From contig NZ_OY781981.1 of the NCBI RefSeq assembly GCF_963677565.1, positions 4,022,001-4,086,000 of the forward strand: a DNA stretch of 64,000 nucleotides, in the 5' to 3' direction. Below, piece by piece: positions 58,401-64,000 of this stretch. Position numbers and translations under genes: made by a program. Positions within the stretch are counted from its first letter, which is position 1, and each line of letters starts with the position of its first letter. Under the pieces are notes generated by a model, which worked only from the letters and a program-made list of their open reading frames with translations, was not told the origin of the DNA and did not search any database. Origin of the DNA: an uncultured Draconibacterium sp. GTDB lineage: Bacteria > Bacteroidota > Bacteroidia > Bacteroidales > Prolixibacteraceae.

Positions 58401-61352
58401 TGCCAGCAAGTTTCCAATCTCATCGATGCGTTGTTGCGGATATGTTTCTTCCGGTTTTATATCCAAAGCTGCGCGGTATTCGTTACGCGAGTTTTCGTAG
58501 CTCTCAGCGGTAAACAGTTCATCTGCTCTTGCAATGGCATCAGCGTAGTTTTTATCTTTTTCAGCCTGGATGGCGGCCAATCGGGCTGCTTCGGCTTCGG
58601 CTTCTTCTCTGGCCAAACGTTCTCGTGTGGTTACAATCGAATCGATTTTTGCCAATTGTTCATCCGGGTAAGTTTCATCAGCCTTGGCTTGTTTGGCCGT
58701 GTTGTATGCTGCAATGGCAGCGTCCCAGCCTTCGCGGCGGAATTCACGGTCACCTTCGGCTACAGCTTCTTCGTAGGCTTTTTGCGCCGCTGAAAGTTGT
58801 GCCAGCAAGTTTCCAATCTCATCGATGCGTTGTTGCGGATATGTTTCTTCCGGTTTTATATCCAAAGCTGCGCGGTATTCGTTACGCGAGTTTTCGTAGC
58901 TCTCAGCGGTAAACAGTTCATCTGCTCTTGCAATGGCATCAGCGTAGTTTTTATCTTTTTCAGCCTGGATGGCGGCCAATCTCGCTGCTTCGGCTTCGGC
59001 GGCTTCTTGCGCCAAACGTTCTCGTGTGGTTACAATCGAATCGATTTTTGCCAGTTGTTCATCCGGATAGGTTTCATCAGCCTTGGCTTGTTTGGCCGTG
59101 TTGTATGCTGCAATTGCGGCATCCCAGCCTTCGCGGCGGAATTCACGGTCGCCTTCGGCTACGGCTTCTTCGTATGCTTTTTGCGCCGCTGAAAGTTGAG
59201 CCAGCAAGTTTCCAATTTCATCAATACGTTGCTGCGGATATGTTTCTTCCGGTTTTATATCCAATGCTGCGCGGTATTCGTTACGCGAGTTTTCATAATT
59301 TTCGGCAGTGAACAATTCGTCTGCGCGGGCAATGGCATCAGCATAGTTTTTATCTTTTTCTGCCTGGATGGCTTCCAAACGGGCTGCTTCGGCTTCGGCG
59401 GCTTCTTGAGCCAGTCGTTCTTGCTCTGCAATCAAACCATCAATTTTATTCATCATCTCAGGCGGATAAGTTTCTTCCGGTTTCAGTTGGGCAGCTTCAG
59501 CAAATGTAGATTTAGCATCCACATAATCATCTCTTTCAAACAAACGATTCCCCTCGGCAATTAAGTCATTATATTCTCTATCTAAACGCGCTAATTCATT
59601 TAACGCAGAATAAATTTCATTCAGCTTATCTTTTGGGTATTGCTCCCTTGGTTTGATTCGAAGTGCATCGTTGTATTTACCTCTGGCATCATCATAATTC
59701 TTTAATTCCAACATATTATCTGCCTGAGCGATAATCTCGTCGTATTGTTGATCAATACTTTGCCGTGCAATAATTTCATTAATTTCCTGAATCCTCTCTT
59801 CAACATGCTTATCACCCGATTTTAAACCGTTAGCTTTCTCATAAAGCGTTTTTGCATTGGCATAACTTTGTGCATCAAATTGTTTATCGGCCTGACTAAC
59901 AAATTCGTTAAAACTGTTTTGGGCATAAAGAATCTCACTGATCTCCTCCACCCTCTTTTTAGTTCTTGGTTCATCAGGTATTAAAGCCAGCGCCTGCTCG
60001 TAATTCGACAAAGCTTCCGAATATTCTTCACGCTTGTAGGCTTTATCGGCAGCAGCAATAAATTTATCGAACTCCATCCTGTTAAGGATGTCTTTCATTT
60101 CCTTTTTGGTTTCTTCAATCCTGCGCGTAGCTGTAATATCGCCTGGTTTGTATGAAAGAGCATTTTCGAAAGAAGTTAATGCACGATCATAGAACTGCTT
60201 CGTAAACATGCGTTCTCCTTCGGTCATTGCATCATCATAACTTTTCTGATCTTCCTGATTTCTTCGCTGTTCAGCTAATAATCCGTTTATTTCAGCAATC
60301 TTCGTTTTCGGATATTGCTCGTTTGGTTTTATTTCAAGGGCCTTGTTAAATAGTCCCAACGCTTCATTAAACAGCAGTTCATCAATTGCCTGATCGCCTT
60401 GTGCTATAAGGTTTTGATAATCGCCATCAACACGCTGCTGTTGTTGTAAATCTGCAATCTTTTTTAGCTGATCGTTTACATACTGATCAAAAGGTTTTAT
60501 AGACAGTGCGCGGTTGTATGAGTTTTTAGCTTCAGCCAACTGTCGATTTGAGAAATGTAAATCACCTTCCTGAACCAATTTGTTAAAGCGTGCGAGCATT
60601 GCTGCATCCAAATCTTCGGCGGCCATTATTAAACCAAGAAGATCATTTATCTCGGCAATCCTGTCTTTCGGGAACTGTTCACTCGGAAATATTTTACTTG
60701 CCGCTTTGTAGCCATCCAGTGCCTCAAGAAATTCTTCATTGCTGTATTCATTTCCGGCTTGTTCCAAAAGCTCATTGTATTCCTTCCTAAGTTCTGCCAG
60801 CTCAGCTCGAGTTAATCGTGCCATAAAATCGGCATTTGCATCAACCTGCTGAGCCTGTGCAATTGCCTGATTAATCAATCGCTCAATTTGCGCATCGTTG
60901 TAATACAGTTCCTTTACAAAATTGTCAACACTCGGACTATAGAATATTTTCAGAATCGTATTCTCTGCAAACGAATTATCAATTCCCGGAATTTCAGTAA
61001 ACAAATTTATATCTATCGGAAAAGGTGGAAATTTTGGATCGGCATTTAGCACGGCTCGGGGAACAGCTGTTTCAATTACTATTTTCTGGCTAAAATTTCC
61101 CTCATGTTGAAAAATCAATTCCCATTTGTGGTTCCAGTTCAACTCAACATTATATTTTCCATCGGCACCAACACCGTAATTATCAAGGCGCTGTCCATCG
61201 CGAAACATTTGCACTATTGCACCTTCAGGAGATCCTTCCTGAACGGTAATTGTACCCTCAACAGCTAAACCATTGGCACGCTGGGCCATTGACTGGCCTA
61301 CACAAATAAGAAAAATTAAAACGGTAAATATCTTCGTAAAACCCTGCTTCAT
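55413..61352 (-). CDS. Giant exported TPR-like repeat protein, 1979 residues
   Basis: Residues 1-23 are a signal peptide ending in SMAQ. A carboxypeptidase-regulatory-like beta domain follows (VEGTITVQEGSPEGAIVQMF, DGKYNVELNW). From about residue 195 to the end the protein consists of repeats of about 66 residues with the pattern Y..A..AGD..F....Y..A...Y..A...KP.E.YP...I.EI. About 26 such units can be counted. Between residues 667 and 1645 pairs of units form a 133-residue super-repeat copied about 7.4 times with almost no change. The units look like elongated TPRs, so the protein is likely a long, charged helical rod in the periplasm or on the surface. There is no T9SS tail and no catalytic motif. 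Function unknown. Confidence 0.88.
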   Translation of the reverse strand: MKQGFTKIFTVLIFLICVGQSMAQRANGLAVEGTITVQEGSPEGAIVQMFRDGQRLDNYGVGADGKYNVELNWNHKWELIFQHEGNFSQKIVIETAVPRAVLNADPKFPPFPIDINLFTEIPGIDNSFAENTILKIFYSPSVDNFVKELYYNDAQIERLINQAIAQAQQVDANADFMARLTRAELAELRKEYNELLEQAGNEYSNEEFLEALDGYKAASKIFPSEQFPKDRIAEINDLLGLIMAAEDLDAAMLARFNKLVQEGDLHFSNRQLAEAKNSYNRALSIKPFDQYVNDQLKKIADLQQQQRVDGDYQNLIAQGDQAIDELLFNEALGLFNKALEIKPNEQYPKTKIAEINGLLAEQRRNQEDQKSYDDAMTEGERMFTKQFYDRALTSFENALSYKPGDITATRRIEETKKEMKDILNRMEFDKFIAAADKAYKREEYSEALSNYEQALALIPDEPRTKKRVEEISEILYAQNSFNEFVSQADKQFDAQSYANAKTLYEKANGLKSGDKHVEERIQEINEIIARQSIDQQYDEIIAQADNMLELKNYDDARGKYNDALRIKPREQYPKDKLNEIYSALNELARLDREYNDLIAEGNRLFERDDYVDAKSTFAEAAQLKPEETYPPEMMNKIDGLIAEQERLAQEAAEAEAARLEAIQAEKDKNYADAIARADELFTAENYENSRNEYRAALDIKPEETYPQQRIDEIGNLLAQLSAAQKAYEEAVAEGDREFRREGWDAAIAAYNTAKQAKADETYPDEQLAKIDSIVTTRERLAQEAAEAEAARLAAIQAEKDKNYADAIARADELFTAESYENSRNEYRAALDIKPEETYPQQRIDEIGNLLAQLSAAQKAYEEAVAEGDREFRREGWDAAIAAYNTAKQAKADETYPDEQLAKIDSIVTTRERLAREEAEAEAARLAAIQAEKDKNYADAIARADELFTAESYENSRNEYRAALDIKPEETYPQQRIDEIGNLLAQLSAAQKAYEEAVAEGDREFRREGWDAAIAAYNTAKQAKADETYPDEQLAKIDSIVTTRERLAREEAEAEAARLAAIQAEKDKNYADAIARADELFTAESYENSRNEYRAALDIKPEETYPQQRIDEIGNLLAQLSAAQKAYEEAVAEGDREFRREGWDAAIAAYNTAKQAKADETYPDEQLAKIDSIVTTRERLAREEAEAEAARLAAIQAEKDKNYADAIARADELFTAESYENSRNEYRAALDIKPEETYPQQRIDEIGNLLAQLSAAQKAYEEAVAEGDREFRREGWDAAIAAYNTAKQAKADETYPDEQLVKIDSIVTTRERLAREEAEAEAARLAAIQAEKDKNYADAIARADELFTAENYENSRNEYRAALDIKPEETYPHQRIDEIGNLLAQLSAAQKAYEEAVAEGDREFRREGWDAAIAAYNTAKQAKADETYPDEQLAKIDSIVTTRERLAQEAAEAEAARLAAIQAEKDKNYADAIARADELFTAENYENSRNEYRAALDIKPEETYPQQRIDEIGTFLAQLSAAQKAYEEAVAEGDREFRREGWDAAIAAYNTAKQAKADETYPDEQLAKIDSIVTTRERLAQEAAEAEAARLAAIQAEKDKNYADAIASADELFTAENYENSRNEYRAALDIKPEETYPQQRIDEIDRIVRELAAARAAREELDRKYAALIMQADRFFSANSYTSSRENYTEASTLKPEESYPKEKIVEIDRILEQQAIDEKYRSVIVVADGHFRTQSYDDARLQYEIALGVKPDEEYPKSQIRKIDEIRENERQRIAQEQAAAEDLERRREQIAEMEEELDEQRILEESGLNALYDEIVKKADAFFGVKQYNVSRAWYYKAQDLKPEETYPPERIAEINRILGQMMLSDRDREYQRFIDLADESLRNNELAVARGWYNQALGQKDEEAYPREQLREIERRVAERVAGQSQQQFENYKSTANSAFEAGNYNVARFWYRKALELRSDDAEVKAKLQEIDALK
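56418..59354 (-). repeat. 399-bp tandem repeat array, about 7.4 copies
   Basis: The unit is 399 bases, encoding 133 residues, so copy number can change without shifting the frame. Seven full copies and one of 144 bases follow in direct order within the giant gene. The central three or four copies (about 57.7-58.9 kb) are nearly identical at the base level, while the outer copies differ at scattered third positions. Typical replacements between copies are AESY to AENY, QEAAEA to REEAEA and PQQ to PHQ. Copy number is probably unstable and may be misassembled. Confidence 0.92.
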
Positions 61353-61532
61353 ATCAATTTGTTAATTAACAAAGAACGAAAATAAAAACAAATAATTATC
61401 CATTATATAAAATGTAGCTTGTTTTTATTTTAGTGGTTGTTTTTTACAAAATGCACAATTTCAGCGGTGTTTTATTACATTTTTCAACTATAATATGTTA
61501 TTTTGGCGCTTCATTTATTTATCAGCTAATAT

Positions 61533-62996
61533 ATGACAACAAAACGCGAAGCATCACTTTTCCTGGCATTGTTACCTATACTTATATTAATTGGGCTATT
61601 AACGCTAAACGTATTACTTTTTGACGATACTTTAGCCGGTGCCAACCAGGTTGCATTGATGCTGGCTGCGGCAATTGCCGGAGTTGTTGCTTACCGTTTA
61701 GGTTTTAGCTGGGATAGAATTAGTAGTAAAATCGTTTCGACAATTGGTTCGGCGATGCCCTCCATTTTAATCCTGTTACTAATCGGCTCACTGGCTGGAA
61801 CATGGCTGATTAGCGGTGTTGTTCCGGCAATGATTTATTATGGTTTGGATATTATCAGCCCAAAATTGTTTTTGTTTACGGCAGTTGTTGTAAGTGCCAT
61901 TGTTAGTGTTGCTACCGGAAGTTCGTGGTCTACTATCGCCACCATTGGAATTGCGCTACTTGGAATTGGAAAAGCAATTGGTATTGACGAAGCGGTTGTT
62001 GCCGGAGCCATTATTAGTGGTGCCTATTTTGGCGATAAAATGAGTCCGTTAAGTGATACCACCAACCTTGCCCCGGCAATGGCAGGTACAGATCTCTTTA
62101 CTCATATTCGTTATATGACCTTTACCACGGTTCCAACCATGACCATTACCCTGATTATTTTCCTGATCATGGGATTTAACTACGATTTTTCAAATGCATC
62201 AATAAATGTTGAAGATGTAAAACTGGCCATTGACGCTACTTTTAACACCAGTCCTTTATTGTTTTTGGTACCTGTGATTTTGATTACAGTTATCATACTG
62301 AAAGTTCCCCCATTGCCATCGCTATTAATTGGCACATTATTGGGCGGTTTGTTTGCTATAATTTTTCAACCCGACATAATAAATGCTGTTGCAGGTAACG
62401 TTGAAAACTACGGAACAGCATCGTATTATTCGGTAATGCAGGCCATGTTTGGAGATGTTAGCCTGACCACTTCAAATGCAAATGTAAACGACTTGCTAAG
62501 CACTTCAGGAATGCGAGGAATGCTCGACACTGTCTGGCTCATACTTTCGGCAATGGTTTTTGGTGGCGTGATGGAATCGGCAGGTTTGCTGAAACGCATT
62601 ACCCAGCCGATTGTAAAATATGCAAAAAGCACCGGAAGTTTGGTGGCATCTACTGTTGGAACTTGTATCTTTTTCAATACCACAGCTTCCGACCAATATA
62701 TTGCACTGGTTGTACCCGGAAGAATGTACAGAAAGACTTATGAGGAAAAGGGACTAAAGCCTGAAGTTTTAAGTAGAACACTGGAAGACAGTGGAACGAT
62801 TACTTCTGTTCTTATTCCATGGAATACCTGCGGAGCAACACAATCAAGAGTGCTGGGAGTTGATACATGGTCGTATGCTCCTTATGCCTTTTTTAATATC
62901 ATCAGTCCGTTTATGACTATTCTTTTTGCCTATCTGAATATTAAAATCAGAAGATTTGCAAAAGGCGAAAAAATACCGGAAGTGAAAAAAGATTAA
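61533..62996 (+). CDS. nhaC: NhaC-family Na+/H+ antiporter
   Basis: An inner-membrane antiporter of 487 residues with about eleven hydrophobic segments. Signatures are SLAGTWLISGVVPAMIYYGL, TGSSWSTIATIGIALLGIG, GAIISGAYFGDKMSPLSDTT and, near the end, ILIPWNTCGATQSRVLGV. The paired D/N residues in GDKMSPLSDTTNLAP are the usual ion path. A related role in malate/lactate exchange is possible for some members. It could supply the sodium circuit together with the Mmd pump. A short leader places the promoter near 61500 (TATTTTGG). It is divergent from the giant gene. Confidence 0.93.
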   Translation: MTTKREASLFLALLPILILIGLLTLNVLLFDDTLAGANQVALMLAAAIAGVVAYRLGFSWDRISSKIVSTIGSAMPSILILLLIGSLAGTWLISGVVPAMIYYGLDIISPKLFLFTAVVVSAIVSVATGSSWSTIATIGIALLGIGKAIGIDEAVVAGAIISGAYFGDKMSPLSDTTNLAPAMAGTDLFTHIRYMTFTTVPTMTITLIIFLIMGFNYDFSNASINVEDVKLAIDATFNTSPLLFLVPVILITVIILKVPPLPSLLIGTLLGGLFAIIFQPDIINAVAGNVENYGTASYYSVMQAMFGDVSLTTSNANVNDLLSTSGMRGMLDTVWLILSAMVFGGVMESAGLLKRITQPIVKYAKSTGSLVASTVGTCIFFNTTASDQYIALVVPGRMYRKTYEEKGLKPEVLSRTLEDSGTITSVLIPWNTCGATQSRVLGVDTWSYAPYAFFNIISPFMTILFAYLNIKIRRFAKGEKIPEVKKD

Positions 62997-63019
62997 AAGA
63001 AACAACTTTTTACAAAGCA

Positions 63020-63058
63020 TAAAAAAACGCAGCAACTAACCGTTGACTGCGTTTTTTA
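63020..63058 (+). terminator. Bidirectional terminator after nhaC
   Basis: AAAAAACGCAG (63022-63032) pairs with CTGCGTTTTTT (63047-63057). An inner CAAC/GTTG extends the stem. T runs on both strands serve nhaC and the convergent oxidoreductase gene. Confidence 0.85.
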
Positions 63059-63078
63059 TTTTATGGTAGAAAAGTAAA

Positions 63079-64000
63079 TTACGTTAATCGTTTGCTTCGT
63101 GGTTGCAAAGTGGTTAAACTTCCTATATTCACCGGTTTCCCTGATTCAATACTGTTTCGGGCAGCTGTTCCAATAAGAATTGACATAGCTCCATCGCGCG
63201 TTCCGGCTAAATGCTGGAATTCATCTTCAGCGTCGGGTGTTCTGAAAATATGATCATGCAATCGTTTGTCGCCGCCACCATGGCCACCACGACTGTATCC
63301 CACATTGATAATTTCCTGTTCGCCCCACAATTTATGCAGAATAATAGGCTTCATCATCTGCTGCTGGTTTTCACTCTGATCCATTTCTGCCCGGTGCATG
63401 TCTTCCTGTGATATTTGCACATCTTCCAGGTAAGGCACATCCAGAAATGCTTCAATACGTCCTTCGGTACCGTTAAATGCCACACGCCAGCCTTCCCAAG
63501 GCGAGTAGGTTGTTAACATGTAATTCAGGTACACATTATTGGCGTATTTCACATTTACATTCATTTTATCGTAAATGTTTATTTCCGGCCTGAACAAACA
63601 ATTATCGCGAATATAACCATCGAGCTCTTCGTGTTTTGCGTAAAGATTGAATTCCGTAGGACTTTTAGTTATATCCCAGAAGAAAGGACAACTCTCCTTT
63701 TCATCGCACGACCGGCAATTTATGCCACTTTTCTCCGGGCGGTTACCATAAAACTCTAAATCTCCGGTTGCATAAACTTCATCCGGATCGGAATCGATCC
63801 ACCAGTTTAACAAATCGAAATGGTGAGTGGCTTTGTGAATCAGTAAAGTTCCACTCCACTCGCGCTGTCCGTGCCAACGACGAAAATACGAAGCTCCGTG
63901 ACTGGTATTCAGCATCCAGGAGAAATCAACCGAAACCAATTTACCGATCGTATTATTCATTAACAACTCCTTGATTTTGGTATTGTAAGGACTCCAGCGG
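63079..64000 (-). CDS. Gfo/Idh/MocA-family oxidoreductase, C-terminal part (runs off the window)
   Basis: The frame is open to the right edge (first codons RWSPYNTKIKELLMNN), so the N-terminal NAD-binding domain lies outside. The visible 306 residues are the C-terminal alpha/beta domain: GKLVSVDFSWMLNTSHGASY, FRRWHGQREWSGTLLIHKAT, HHFDLLNWWIDSDPDEVYAT, typical of the family and with the HHFD motif at the substrate site. A Cys cluster, CRSCDEKESCPFF, follows, then GTEGRIEAFLDVPYLED. The family acts on sugars, inositols or glycosides. Substrate unknown. Its upstream partners are outside the window. Confidence 0.9.
   Translation of the reverse strand, partial: RWSPYNTKIKELLMNNTIGKLVSVDFSWMLNTSHGASYFRRWHGQREWSGTLLIHKATHHFDLLNWWIDSDPDEVYATGDLEFYGNRPEKSGINCRSCDEKESCPFFWDITKSPTEFNLYAKHEELDGYIRDNCLFRPEINIYDKMNVNVKYANNVYLNYMLTTYSPWEGWRVAFNGTEGRIEAFLDVPYLEDVQISQEDMHRAEMDQSENQQQMMKPIILHKLWGEQEIINVGYSRGGHGGGDKRLHDHIFRTPDAEDEFQHLAGTRDGAMSILIGTAARNSIESGKPVNIGSLTTLQPRSKRLT

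Noticed and set aside
56418..59354. Long regular repeats as a CRISPR or satellite array
   Set aside because: The unit is 399 bases, contiguous and fully coding, with no short repeats and unique spacers.
56588..59564. Repeated rightward frames of about 127-131 codons at 399-base intervals
   Set aside because: They are antisense images of the tandem array in the giant gene. Their regular spacing reflects the repeat and not a gene family.

Overview
The window looks like a chromosome segment of a marine or sediment Bacteroidota, most likely Bacteroidales/Marinilabiliales (Prolixibacteraceae-like). The case rests on AT-rich DNA, -7 promoter boxes of the TAnnTTTG type, a C-terminal type IX secretion (T9SS) sorting domain, the Bacteroidota-only DUF4295 protein beside L28/L33, a TonB receptor with a carboxypeptidase-regulatory N-domain, an enlarged 1105-residue SecA, and a Na+-pumping methylmalonyl-CoA decarboxylase operon. 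The taxonomic call is inference. No tRNA, rRNA, CRISPR array, insertion sequence or prophage was seen.

Layout. 1-13 kb: end of a response regulator, a large papain-type protease with PKD and GEVED domains and a T9SS tail that is split by a one-base frameshift, a Na/Pi cotransporter, a lipoprotein sulfatase, a DUF4252 lipoprotein, a pseudouridine synthase, secreted MsrB, a lipoprotein/PepSY pair, and a promoter-to-terminator unit that looks like an unannotated small RNA. 12-18 kb: aroC-DUF134, slyD, secA-lgt. 18-24 kb: a 60-residue double-CxxC protein, two tandem secreted paralogues of unknown family, a nitroreductase, and an aminotransferase/SIS/fructosamine-kinase cluster. 24-33 kb: hybrid histidine kinase, ftsY, ribosomal proteins L28/L33, TPR proteins, a RelA/SpoT homologue with a degenerate hydrolase site, and ferritin. 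33-39 kb: a CoA-transferase and the mce-mmdA-mmdD-mmdC-mmdB operon, together fitting the propionate end of the succinate pathway. 39-47 kb: YbaK deacylase, serine hydrolase, SDR, TonB receptor with a TPR partner, rimO, creatininase. 47-54 kb: a five-gene sugar cluster (two GT4-like enzymes, HAD hydrolase, GT81 GpgS-like enzyme, GH13_18 phosphorylase) that may make and recycle a glucosylglycerate-type solute or glycoside. 55-61 kb: a 1979-residue secreted repeat protein holding a nearly perfect 399-bp tandem array. 61-64 kb: an NhaC antiporter and a truncated Gfo/Idh/MocA oxidoreductase.

Strongest leads: the candidate small RNA at 11.7 kb, the 399-bp array, the glucosylglycerate-like cluster, the frameshifted protease, the fructosamine-kinase/SIS pair, the Rel protein with lost hydrolase residues, a hairpin in the ferritin leader, and a signal-peptide-bearing extension on MmdB. 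No wholly new defence-type or mobile system was found.
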